A stretch of 64,000 nucleotides of DNA. Origin: Misgurnus anguillicaudatus (taxonomy: Eukaryota > Chordata > Actinopteri > Cypriniformes > Cobitidae). Made by a program: the position numbers and the translations under genes. Each line of letters opens with the position of its first letter. The first letter of the stretch is position 1. The notes under the pieces are model-generated. The model was not told where the DNA came from and did no database searches. It worked only from the letters and a program-made list of their open reading frames with translations. Shown piece after piece: positions 48,098 to 59,596 of this stretch. Location of the stretch: positions 10,839,001 to 10,903,000 of the forward strand of contig NC_073358.2 of assembly GCF_027580225.2 (NCBI RefSeq). The letters run 5' to 3'.

Positions 48098-48818
48098 AGG
48101 AATAGTCTACTCATTTTCAACATCAAAACACGTTACCACCTCAACCAAGAACTGTTGATACATCCCCCCATCATCCGCGCGCCCGCACGCAAGCGCTGGA
48201 GCGCGCCGCGACGCCTCGACAGCATTTAGCTTAGCCCCATGCATTCAAGTACCATTTAGAGATAAAGTTAGAAGTGACCAAACACATCAACGTTTTTCCT
48301 ATTTAAGACGAGTAGTTATACGAGCAAGTTTGGTGGTACACAATAAAACGTAGTGCTTTTCTAAGCGGATTTAAAAGAGGAACTATATTTTATGGCGTAA
48401 TAGCACTTTTGGGAGTACTTCGACTCGCCTGAAAAGTCCGCTCCCCTTCTCACTCTCATAATGGGAGAGGGAGGGTGTTACTGCGCCGAGTCGAAGTACT
48501 CCCAAAAGTGCTATTACGCCATAAAATATAGTTCCTCTTTTAAATCCGCTTAGAAAAGCGCTACGTTTTATTTTGTACCACCAAACTTGCTCGTATAACT
48601 ACTCGTCTTAAATAGGAAAAACGTTGATGTGTTTGGTCACTTCTAACTTTATCTCCAAATGGCACCATTGAACGAATGGGGCCAAGCCAAATGCCATCGA
48701 AGCGTCGCAGCGCGCTCCAGCGCCCACGCGCACGCACACAGACGACAGAGGGATGCATCAACAGCTCCCAGCCAAGGCAATAACACATTTCAACATTGAA
48801 AATGAGTAGACTATTCCT
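48098..48818. mobile_element. TTAA-flanked hairpin element, about 330-bp near-perfect arms
   Basis: TTAA flanks lie at 48094-48097 and 48819-48822. The arms, 48098-about 48431 and about 48486-48818, are inverted copies. The inner roughly 170 bp are nearly identical (GGCGTAATAGCACTTTTGGG against its exact inverse, CGACGAGT-type sequence, CATCAACGTTTTTCCTATTT). The outer arms have more mismatches. The loop is only about 55 bases. There is no ORF. Confidence 0.9.
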
Positions 48819-49363
48819 TTAATGGGAACTTTTGGGATAATGTAAGTACACAATATTTCTTATTATAGTAGTAAAATACTGTGGCGGCTCGTGACTCGTA
48901 ATTCAAAATATGTGTTCGGAGTGTCATGCGTGTTGCTTGCGTTTTCAAAATATGGCTTGTTGCTTCATGTAAACCATGTGCATCACGTGTTTATGAAAAT
49001 AAGTGCCTGCTGCACACGCGTCAAAACCATTTATGATAAAAGAGAAGCTCACGTTCACAAAATACACACAAGACACTCCCTTAAAAGTAAACTCTGATGA
49101 AATTATGCGAGTATCTGGCAAACGCGAGCGTCTCTTTTATCGTAAACCCTTTAGACGGGTCTGCAGCAGGCACTTATTTTGACGAGACACGTGACGTGAT
49201 GCACACACAAATCTCCCGATGTGCAGAACACATATTTTGAAAAAAGGAACCACACACATGATGGGACACTTACATGATGGGACACTTACATGTTGTGACG
49301 AACGTCACATCGAGCACCCTTGAAAATATAAGTCACCGGCCACCACTGGTAGTGTGTATCATA

Positions 49364-49544
49364 CACTCTAAAAATGGCTGGGATATTTTTGACCAATAAT
49401 GGGTAAATATTGGACAGAACACACCTCTGGGTTACAATTGACCCAATGATGGGTTGTTTTAACCCAACTGCTGGGTATTATCCCCATGGCTGCATAACAA
49501 CAACTCAAAATTGGGTCATTTTTAACCCAACCATTTTTAGAGTG
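49364..49544. mobile_element. short MITE with CACTCTAAAAATGG ends
   Basis: CACTCTAAAAATGGCTGGG and CCCAACCATTTTTAGAGTG are inverted. The interior has several TGGGTNA/TAACCCA units. The CACT tip suggests an EnSpm-like MITE, but the target duplication is not clear. Confidence 0.8.
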
Positions 49545-49654
49545 TCTATACAGTAATAGCTGACCTCAAACCTGAACCTTACTGACAGTTTCTCCATGTT
49601 GATCAGCAGTATTGACTCTTGTACGCTATCTCTCTTGGGCTGTAGAAAAACTAG

Positions 49655-49656
<2 letters not shown>

Positions 49657-49688
<32 letters not shown>
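49657..49688. repeat. (TA)n microsatellite
   Basis: About 16 TA units. Confidence 0.9.
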
Positions 49689-49691
<3 letters not shown>

Positions 49692-50363
49692 ACAATCACA
49701 ATGTCATTTTCCCTCACAAGATGGCAAAGTATGTTGTTATTATTATTGTAAACCTTGCTGTGTGAGTTATGGCACAGAACATTCACTCCCTTCAGAGAAT
49801 TCACTGGCTGTGTTCCACTGCAGCTGGAAGCCATCACAAACTCCAATTACTGTCTGTCTATGTCAACATCTGGAAACCACTTCTGCTTCTTTGGCTGTCT
49901 GCATCACAGCGTTAGGCACTTGGCCATATATAGCCAACCTATTGTATATGGAATGTGGGGACAGTGGTGTAGACGGGGACAAGATCTCTTTCACTTTATC
50001 CTGGATATCAAGTAAATGACTCGACGGATCCATCAATTATAATAAATAGCTCGAATGCTGGTAGGGGTTTCGATCACGACTGTGAAGAACCGCAGGGGTG
50101 TACGCTTTTGAGAACAGGCACTTGTGGTTTAATCTTCTGGACTTGACCTTAAAGAACCTTGTTTAAAGGTGCCGTAGAATGAATAATAAGAGCTCTGTAC
50201 ATATCGTGAGCCTCAAAAGCGATTGTTTCCTCCTTCTAATGTAAATCTCGTTCATACAAAACACCACTGAAAAACAGGCCTATCTCAACATGACACCGAC
50301 TGTCTGTGACGTTACAGTCGAGATGTTTGCCCCCAAGATTAAATTACACATTAAATTAATTGA

Positions 50364-50745
50364 AGGTGCAGTGTGTAACTTTTAGGAGGATCTCTTGATA
50401 GAAATGCAAAATAATATACATAACTATAATATCAGTGGTGTATAAAGACCTTTCATAATGAACCGTTATGTTTTTAATACCTTAGAATGAGACGTTTTTA
50501 TACACATACACAGATGGTCCCCTTACATGGAATTTACCATTTTGTGCCCCCATGTTTCTACAGAAGCCCTTACCAGACAAACGTTTTTTACTAAGTTGTC
50601 TCCGACTATGACATGTTTGTCCTGTGGCGGCTACCGTAGCTTCTCTATGTTTTTATAAAAGCGAGGAGTGAGTCGTGGACTTGAGACGTTGGTTGCAATT
50701 CGCAACCTCACCACTAGATGCCGCTAGAACTTACACACTGCACCT
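50364..50745. mobile_element. TTAA-type MITE with AGGTGCAGTGTGTAAC ends
   Basis: AGGTGCAGTGTGTAACTT and GAACTTACACACTGCACCT are inverted. The right flank is TTAA (50746-50749), the left TTGA (decayed). A related left end (AAAGGTGCCGTAGAATG) stands alone at about 50164. Confidence 0.8.
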
Positions 50746-50785
50746 TTAAAATGTTGTTACAATCCTAAAAACAAAGTTGTGACTG

Positions 50786-52270
50786 TAGGGCCCTATTATT
50801 TCCGTGATGCGAAAAACGCAGATGGAATTATGGTATCCAAGCATAAAAATGAAATTTACCGTACAACGCCGAATGTCACGGAATTTGGCAAATTTCAGAT
50901 TAAGTCATTATTAAAACCCATTATAACTCATTATTGGCAAATAAAATGACAGAAATAAGCGAAAACATTTTCCTTTTGTGTAATGTTGGACGTAACGAAA
51001 GGTATGTCCGTTTCTCGTCATGCATTACAAACAATGACAAGCGCCTCATCAGAGCACAAGTATTTCGGAACACAGCAGCCAAAAGAAGTACAGTATACTT
51101 TCTTCCTGCATCCGCAAAGCTTTGAAAGTATATTTACAGGACATTCACAAATTTAGGAAAAATGAAGAAAAGTAGCGAATCCACCACTGCAGTGAATATA
51201 CTGTATGATTGTGCGACGTTCTTGACATTATTTACCTGCGTGTATAGCTCGTATATAGACTCGTATGAGGGTAAACGAAGCGCGAATGCAGGAGCAGTCA
51301 ACACACACGTGATCACTGAACTAAGTTTTCTTTCTTGTTTAAGTGAACACTGTTAAAACAGTGCAGTCTTAAATAGGACTGTGCAAAAATATCGACTAAC
51401 TATCGTGATACATTTTTCCTAGTGTATCGATATTTCAATCTATACTATCAATATTTTAAAAACCCCATCAAATCCCTCTGTGTGGGTCAAACAACCTCCT
51501 CTGTCATATACGGCCATTCGGCCATTGTCTCAGAAGTTAGCGAAAGTGAGAAAATGGCAAAAAATGTAAAAACACCTGCAGCTTTCAAAGCCGACGTTTG
51601 AAGCACTTGGCTTTAAAAAAAGTTTTTAAAAAAATCAGCTCTATTTTTGTTTACATTTTTGATAAAAAAAAGAAAAAGAATTGCAATGTATCGCAACATG
51701 CAACGTACTGCACTGTATCGTACCGTGACACATCGCAACACGGCAAATGTATCGTGATATGCATTGCATCGTATTGTATCGCGAGGCCCTTGCCAAACCC
51801 AGCCCTAGTCTTAAAGCTGTCTTGGGTCTTAAAGTGACAGGAGCCTCCTGCTACAATTAATTCATACAGCGAGGACTGTGCAGTGTTTCATTTGTATTTA
51901 TTGATAATGTTAAATTATAGAATGTTGACAGACAATTTCATATCTAATATATTTACATTTAATACAGATGCCCTGAAAAGTAAAACAAGATGAGTAGGCT
52001 GAGTCTTATGATTAAAAGAAAAAACAAAACATTTAGTTGCTTGTCAGTAGCAACTTCTTGTAGTGAAAGCCAAAATACATTGGCCTATATGTAATTTTAA
52101 ATAAAACTTTCAATAAATTTTGTTAAATTGTATTTGTTTAATGTTATTAATGTAATGATATTTTTTTGATTACTGAAATTTACCAAAAAATTAATAAAAC
52201 GGAAAACACAAAATTTGAGAATAAATAAAACGGAATTTGGGAAAAATAAAACAGATTTCATAAGGTCCTA
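50786..52270. mobile_element. hAT-like element with TAGGGCCCTAT end, host of a nested hAT
   Basis: The left TAGGGCCCTATTATTTCCGT and the right CAGATTTCATAAGGTCCTA are roughly inverted. The flanks share TGACTG but not a clean 8-bp duplication. It contains 51374-51807. Confidence 0.5.
51374..51807. mobile_element. nested hAT-type element
   Basis: The ends TAGGACTGTGCAAAAAT and AAACCCAGCCCTA are inverted at the tips. The perfect 8-bp duplication GTCTTAAA lies at 51366-51373 and 51808-51815. Many GTATCG/ATCGAT motifs lie inside. Confidence 0.88.
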
Positions 52271-52739
52271 TGACTGCTGAGTTAGCGCTATATGCTAGTT
52301 AATGCTATATGCTAGTGTTTAGGCTGAAGTTCTACTATTGACATTACATTTTGCAAGTCCATGTTGAAAAAAACACAAACTTACCAGTCAGCAGCATCCA
52401 TTAACAATCTCCAAACTATTGATTATTCCGTATCTTCGTCTGATACAGGCTCAAACATAAGGTATGTTTACCCACACACACACACAGATCTACTAAAGGT
52501 GCTGCTTGTGAAAAATCCAAACAGAGCAGAGGTCAACATTATTATTTATGACCCTTTCAAATAAGGTAATAATAGACCATTTCATTCTGGGGGCCAATCC
52601 TAGGTTTATAAATGGACACGTAAACCACCTTTGGATAATTTTGCACTTAATAAAGCCACATACCTTCTTTGTAGATAATATCAGAGAACAATTTAACAGA
52701 TTATTTCAATGCATTCTTTGGCACCTTTAACATATCCCA

Positions 52740-54231
52740 ATGTTAAACTTTAGACCTATCTCTAATTTACCTTTTCTTTCAAAATTATTAGAGAAAATTG
52801 TTGCTCAGCAGGTACATAATCATTTTACAGAGAATAATCTGTTCGAGCCATTTCAATCTGCTTATCGTCCATATCATAGTACTGAAACAGCACTTATTAA
52901 AGTCACAAATGATTTGCTAATGGCTGCAGATTCAGGACTTCTATCAATATTCGTTCTTCTGGATCTAACTGCAGCCTTCGACACAATCTCACATAGCATT
53001 TTATTAGAGAGGTTGATTTCTATTGGGATTACTGGTACAGTCCATGACTGGTTCAGATCCTATTTATCTGGTCGGACCCAGTTTGTTCAGATCAAACAAT
53101 TCAAATCGCGGATATCTGAGATAACCAGTGGTGTTCCTCAAGGTTCAGTCTTGGGCCCTTTTCTGTTCATCGTGTATTTACTGCCTTTGGGTCAAATTTT
53201 TCGAAAATGTAATATAAATTTTCACTGCTACGCGGACGATACCCAACTCTATATATCTTCAAAGCCAAATTCGATGTTTCAATCTTCTTCTCTGTTGCTC
53301 TGTCTTTCTGAAATTAAATCATGGTTTACATGCAATTTTCTTAAGGTCAATAGTGCGAAGACTGAAATTTTACTAGTAGGTACTAAAGGAACACTGCGCA
53401 ATTGTGAGAACTTCACACTAAATATTGACAACTCTGTTATCTTTCCTTCTTCTCAGGTTAAGAGTCTGGGTGTCGTCCTCGACAGTACTCTCTCTTTCGA
53501 GGCACATGTCAATAATATAACACGACCAGCATACTACCATCTGCGTAATATCAATCGTCTCCGACCTTCTCTTTCTGTTAATAGTACTGCAGTTCTTGTG
53601 CATGCATTAGTTACTTCTCGAATTGACTATTGTAACTCTCTGCTTAGTGGTGTCTCACAGAAAATGATTCATAAGTTTCAGATGGTTCAAAATTCTGCAG
53701 CTCGGATCATTACACGAACACCATTGAATGAACACATAACTCCAGTTTTAGAGCACCTTCACTGGCTTCCGATTAGATACCGTATCAAGTTCAAGATTTT
53801 ACTTTTCACTTACAAGGCCCTTCACGATCTAGCACCTTCATATCTGAGCGACCTTCTTCATGTGTACGTACCTTCTCGAACCCTCAGGTCTTCTGCTTCA
53901 GTGACTCTCGTTGTACCATCTGTGCGCTTGACTACGATGGGAGGTAGAGCCTTTAGTTATACTGCTCCAAAAATTTGGAATACTTTACCTCAAGATATAC
54001 GAAACAGTTCTAGTCTCTCAATTTTTAAGTCACGTCTTAAAACTCACTTTTTTAGATTAGCTTATCATGATTGATTTAGTATTGTTATTGGGTATTGGTT
54101 TTATGTTTTTATTGTTTAATGTGTTGCTGTTTTTTATTGCTTAACTATGTATTTTATTATTGTAAGGTGTCCTTGAGTGTCTTGAAAGACGCCCACAAAT
54201 AAAATGAATTATTATTATTATTATTATTATC
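52740..54231 (+). mobile_element. 5'-truncated L2-like LINE with open reverse transcriptase frame
   Basis: A single open frame of 444 codons (52740-54074, stop TGA after [11 protein letters not shown]) covers reverse transcriptase from FRPISNLPF to the C-terminus. Visible hallmarks in order are [18 protein letters not shown], motif A ([13 protein letters not shown]), motif B ([11 protein letters not shown]), motif C YADDTQLY and the thumb sequence [16 protein letters not shown]. The endonuclease and ORF1 are missing, so the copy began mid-ORF at about 52740. The 3' tail ends in (ATT)n at 54209-54231, as CR1/L2-type LINEs often do. No target duplication was seen. The intact long frame implies a fairly young insertion. 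The clade call is from motif style. Confidence 0.88.
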
Positions 54232-54561
54232 CTCACTAAATATCACACTTCATCTACAGGATCGGGGTAAATAGGTTGTATAGTTAAAAAAATAGCTTTA
54301 CATAACTGTATCTTTAAATTAACTGTAATGAGAACATTGTGCTCCACCATAACACAGTTACAGTGGTGCAAAGCAGCTTTACAAAGGGACACAATGTAGA
54401 ATACACATAAAAAATTTCAAAAAATTATAAATATATACATCTGTTTATAGTCCAGCCCTGGTGTTGTCTGAAGTCCTTACATAATGAGCATAATGGGTTG
54501 TAGCATATTATAAGTTCTGTTAAATACATGTAAAAAAAGTTATTTGCAACATTAGCAACAA

Positions 54562-55054
54562 AGGGCACCTATTTATTTTTCAAGATTTAATATACAAGTC
54601 TTACGTGTGCCTATGTTTCTGCTCAAAATACCACACAGGTCATTTAATAGCGTGTCCAAAATGCCCCTATTTGGGTGGGAGCAAAAGTTTGGTTTGTTTT
54701 CGTGTCTGTACCTGTAAATGCAAATGAGTTACAGCTTAAAATAGATCTGATTCCTGTGAATACAGTCTGAGACAATAGTATTTCACTATTGAGATATGGC
54801 CAAAAGCAACTTGCTGAGGGCGGAAACTATGGTAATGCAGGACTGTCAGTCAGTGGCTGTGGGCGGGGCTTTATCAGTGTGACATTACATTAATAGGAGA
54901 ATCAAAACAGCAAATCTAATGAGACTGCTTTGGTTCAGTGGGCATTAAAAAAGAAGAGGGTGGATTTTTTATATAGTGGATGTGTTCACACACTACCAAC
55001 ACAAATGTGTGTCCAAACACATTACAAAAGTAGATATTGCATAATAGGTGCCCT
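54562..55054. mobile_element. TTAA-type MITE with AGGGCACCTAT ends
   Basis: AGGGCACCTATTTATTT and ATTGCATAATAGGTGCCCT are inverted. The right flank is TTAA (55055-55058); the left is ACAA (decayed). Confidence 0.75.
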
Positions 55055-55066
55055 TTAATTAGTAAC

Positions 55067-55320
55067 CAGTGTACAGATGCTTAAATTGGGGTTATGTGAT
55101 CAAACTTGCATGACCTGGTAAGAATGCCGGACAACCGTCCAGTAATATAAGCATGAACAAGCTTTTCTGCACATGAGACAGATCATATGTTCTGTAGCTT
55201 GACAATGTTTGTGTGGTGAAGGTTGTTTTGTGACATGTGAGATATGATTTTTAAAAGAGAGATTTCTGTCTGATATGACACCCAAGTCTTTTACTGTATT
55301 TGATAAGGTGACATTACATC
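55067..55320 (-). pseudogene. antisense fragment of an L2-like LINE reverse transcriptase
   Basis: On the minus strand it reads NTVKDLGVISDRNLSFKNHI then SHVTK, the same thumb-region motif as the plus-strand LINE ([16 protein letters not shown]). It continues, out of frame, to a DHITPIL-like end. Internal sequence is lost, so it is a decayed fragment. Confidence 0.6.
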
Positions 55321-55324
55321 CTTA

Positions 55325-55635
55325 TAGGGATGCATAACGATTAACCGAGATAGCAGAATAAAAGTTTTTGTTTACATCATATATGTGTGTGAACTGTGTA
55401 TAATAATTTTGTGTAGATAAATGCATGCACATGCATGTATATATTTAAGAAATGTTTACATGTGTATATACATTTGTATATTTATGTATAATTTATATTA
55501 TATATAAATATAAATACTTAATATATATATATACAAAAATTTTAAAATTATACATGCATGTGTGGATATTTATATATACACATGCATATTATACACAGCT
55601 CATAAACATATATGATTAATCGTTATGCATCCCTA
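55325..55635. mobile_element. hAT-like MITE, TAGGGATGCATAACGATTAA family
   Basis: TAGGGATGCATAACGATTAA and TTAATCGTTATGCATCCCTA are perfect 20-bp inverted ends. The interior is TATA-rich, like the family at 40303. No target duplication was seen. Confidence 0.8.
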
Positions 55636-56805
55636 TTTGCATATTGCAATTGTACTCCAGATTATTCTGCTTATCGCTCTTCGGTCCTATGATATATCTA
55701 CCTATATCTGTCTTATATTTTGGATTTATCTCACACGTATCTGCACTGCTTAGGTAAGGTTTTGTGTTTTAACCAAGACACCTGGATTTAAAAATATGGT
55801 GCTACGTACACGGTGCTATATGGAGGATTTTTTTTGGCTGAATGGTTTCATAAAGAACCTTTGACATCCAAAGAAGCTTTCGGTTGCTTAAAAGGTTAAT
55901 TAGACTATAAAAAGGTAAGAAAGAAATGATTATTGGAAGAACCCAATGCAGTGGTTCTTTAGGGAACCAAAAATGGTTCTTCTACGGCATTGATGTGAAG
56001 CACTCATTAGTTACTACTTGAAACTTTGATGCAATGGCAGAATTTTGCACATAAAAAATAAAAGCTATCCATTTGGGGATTGTACATTCTCCAGCGCTGT
56101 CAGCTCAACTGCTTACCCATGCAATTCAGAGCAAAACATAAATGTTTGCGCAGGTGGTCTAACTGTCTGCAACGTAACAATCCATTACACAGAGCAGTTC
56201 ACATTTTTAAGGGCACCTCCATTTTGCAAACATAACAGAAGTGGTAGAATTTACAACCACATTTCCTACATAATTAAAAATAATTATTGGTTATGTAAAG
56301 TTAGCAAAATGTATAATTGTGTTAAAATCCATGCTATTGAAAACAACTGCATGTTGGATGCATTCATTTCACGATGCCTGTTAGAAATTCTGCAAAGCAG
56401 CCTAGTTTTACACAACATGTGTTTTTAATCCAGTTAACTTTAATGGTGCCGTGCACATAAAAATCTGGCGTTTTCTACGATGAATTGATTTTAAGCATGA
56501 GTCAGACACTGGAGACAATTGATTGGTTGGTAAATCCAGTACACATGAAAACCCCCAGAAGAGCAGGTCATTTAGTAATGAATTAACCACAATCAGCCGC
56601 TGTTTGCATACAGTATAATTGTCTGGACAGAATATTGCATTTGCTTTTAAAGCTGAACTTCCACATGGAAATCTCATCATGTCGTCTGCCAAAGCCTTTC
56701 AAAAAATAAAAACTTGCATTCCTGTTGAGTGTCACCATGTATCAAATTCAGTTGTTTCTGGTTGGATTGAAAAACACAGATGGAGGGGTTTATAGTGATG
56801 TACAG
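55636..56805. other. non-coding DNA with a MITE fragment
   Basis: 55848-56010 carries GGTTCTTCTACGGCAT and AAAGAACCTTTGA, as in the MITE at 8393. The open frame at 56045-56428 shows no family resemblance. The rest is unidentified. Confidence 0.4.
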
Positions 56806-56947
56806 CCCTGCTGAAAAAACAGCATACCAGCAAGACCAGCATATGTTGTGTTTTGGTGCTGGTATGCTGGTGACAGCTAAACCAGCATGGACCAGCATAA
56901 TTCCCATGCTGGTCCATGCTGGTTTGATGCTGTTATTTTCAGCAGGG
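56806..56947. mobile_element. short fold-back MITE rich in ACCAGCAT
   Basis: CCCTGCTGAAAAAACAGCAT and ATGCTGTTATTTTCAGCAGGG are inverted; the interior repeats ACCAGCA/TGCTGGT many times. A relative without clear ends lies near 12580-12640. Confidence 0.85.
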
Positions 56948-57984
56948 AGTGGACTGCTGACCCACAGATCTGTACTGTATGCAACCATGAGGTTCGGTTT
57001 GTCATTTTTCAGATTTCTACCAGCTTTTGGACCCAATAAATATAATAACCAAATATTTTCTTTGAATATGAAGCAGTGTAATTGTCCAGGTTTGTGTACA
57101 ACAGGTTCCAGTTACACAGAATTAAGTATACTGGTGAAAACAACAAAAAAGGTGATCATACATAGATAAATAATCAGTGTTAATTCACAAACATCTGTTT
57201 GAATCGAAAGTTAAAGAGAAAGTGCAGATCTTTCTTTAAGATCTGTCTAGATCTCATCCAAATAGAAATGTAATGAGTTCTTTTAGTTTGTTTGTACTTC
57301 AGTTTGGATGCGGCATACTGTTCACGATCAGTGAATCTTTTCTGACCTCTAGTGTTTAAATGTGTCCAGTATTCCCTTTGCTGGTTTGATATTTTCATTA
57401 CCCACCAGGAGGTGGAGCCCTTCCTCTTGTTTTAAAGAAAAAAAATAAAGGAAACTTTAAAGGCAATCTTATCGAAATTTTTTGAGATCGTATCTCAGCC
57501 AAATATTGTCTCATCCTAACAAACCATACATCAATGGAAATCTTATTTATTCAACTTTCAGATTATGTATAAATCTCAATTTCAAAAAAGGTACATTTAT
57601 GACTGATTTTGTGGTGCAGGCAGGGTATACAATTGGTTAAGGAATTGTACTTTAAGATGAATATGGGAGAGATGTTGCTTGAGATTAATGTACACAATAC
57701 ATTAAACAAGAAAAGCGGAATTGTTTATACAGGTTGTGTAACAGTCTTGTAAATAAAGCTTAACCATGGTTACACTTTATTTTATAATGTCACTGTTACA
57801 GTGTTATTATTATTATTATTAAGTACTAAGTAATAATAGCAATATGTAGGTGTATAAGAGGGGCAGAAACTAACGCAGGGTTAATTGTAACATGGCTACT
57901 TCACATATTTTTGCTTTTGGTCTTTTTCTCTTACTTTCAGAAGATGATCTCCTGTGAATTTGTGAATAGTTTTGATGTGTTTTC
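56948..57984. other. non-coding DNA
   Basis: A (TTA)n-type microsatellite lies at 57799-57820. Nothing else recognised. Confidence 0.4.
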
Positions 57985-58758
57985 GATAACACTTTATTAT
58001 AATGTTCATGATTTAACATTAGTTAATGTATTAACTAGGGATGCACCGATAGGATTTTTTTGGGCCGATACCGATTCCGATTTAAACAGACAACTTCTGT
58101 CCGATACCGATGCCAATACCGATATTAAACACTTGTATACAATACTATACAGTTGGCTAGTTTATTTCTGCATCAAATTATTTTTACTGAACATGGATTG
58201 GATCTAATTAACATTCAACTGACCAACATAATAAGAGAGGCTCAAATTAAGCTAAAACAAATATAATAAGACAGCATGACAACCTTCAAAGGTGGTTTTT
58301 GCTATTCAGCATTTATTTTGTTAACAACATCAACTCATTTTTTACATATAATGGATTTCTTTATGCAGTTAATTAATAAAAATCGGTATCGGCCTTTCTC
58401 GTGCTATTGCCGATGGTTTCAAATTCATAAAAAATCGGCCGATAAATATCGGTGGCCGATACATCGGTGCATCACTAGTATTAACTAACATGAACAAACC
58501 ATGAGCAATACATTTGTTACAGTATTTATTCATCTTTGTTAATGTTAGTTAATAGAAATAAAGCTGTTCATTGTTTGTTCATGTTAGTTCACGGTGCATT
58601 AACTAACGTTAACTAAATTTTAATAAAGTATAAGTAATTGTTGAAATTAACATTAATAAAGATTAATAAATGCTGCACAAGTGCAGTTCATCATTAGTTC
58701 ATGTTAACTAATGTAGTTAACTAATGTTAATTAATGAACATTATAATAAAGTGTTACC
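57985..58758. mobile_element. MITE with GATAACACTTTATTATAATG ends, split by a hAT element
   Basis: The 25-bp ends (57985-58009 and 58734-58758) are inverted with one mismatch. Much of the interior is TTAGTTAATG/CATTAACTAA palindromes. Without the insertion it is about 0.32 kb. A relic of the same family is near 61235-61390. Confidence 0.8.
58036..58477. mobile_element. hAT-type element nested in the MITE
   Basis: TAGGGATGCACCGAT and ATCGGTGCATCACTA are inverted (one mismatch). The perfect 8-bp duplication GTATTAAC lies at 58028-58035 and 58478-58485. It has the same terminal sequence as the 1.2-kb element at 5705-6880 but a different, shorter interior. Confidence 0.92.
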
Positions 58759-59166
58759 GGGATGGTATTACCCTGCATGAAAGTAAATTTATTTCAGAAA
58801 ACATGATCCTTTTTTCCCATTCTGAAAACCCATCTCTTAGGAACATATCTTCTATGTCCTTTTGACACCCTCAGGGACCCTAAAGGGACCTACCATCTTA
58901 CTTCCCAATATTCCAGTCCAAATCATTACTCTGCCACCTCTCCCTTATGTTACAATCTTGTTTGAATATAGTGGCTATTCACCAACAATCCAGAATGACA
59001 TTCATCTATACTATTCAGTGTATTATGGCATGTCACTGAACAAAACTGTTTAAAATAGTCTTCTTGTATTCTTAGCTTACAGCAAATGTTTCATTTTTTG
59101 CAAGTTTTGGTTTGGGGGAAGGGTAAAAATACAGCACTGAAGGATCCTGTATTGAGGGGTTCTTGG

Positions 59167-59588
59167 CAGAGGTGGACACTACTTGAGTATTTTAGTTACA
59201 TTTTCCAAGCATCTGTGCTTTATCGGAGTGTTTTTTCTTGGGAAAAAATTTACTTTACTTTACTAAAAAATTTTCATTACATTCTAAAGCATAGAATCAT
59301 ACTGTGTATTCCTTTTATATTGCATATTAATTGATTTACCTAGTTACATAAAAACAGTGTACTTTTACTTTTCTTGAGTAACGAACATACTTTTTACTTA
59401 AGTAAAAAAAATACTAGATGTTTAATGTACTTAAATATTAAGTATATAAACCAAAAACTTGAAATGATTAAATGTAGCGGAGTAAAAATTATGATAATAT
59501 TCTTTGGAATGTATGTTTACGAAATACGAATACTTGAAATTTAACTTTTATGTAGAAAGTAAAATTACTTAAGTGGTGTCCGCCTCTG
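59167..59588. mobile_element. hAT-type element, CAGAGGTGGACACTACTT family
   Basis: CAGAGGTGGACACTACTTGAGT-type left end and ACTTAAGTGGTGTCCGCCTCTG-type right end are inverted. The perfect 8-bp duplication GTTCTTGG lies at 59159-59166 and 59589-59596. Confidence 0.93.
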
Positions 59589-59596
59589 GTTCTTGG

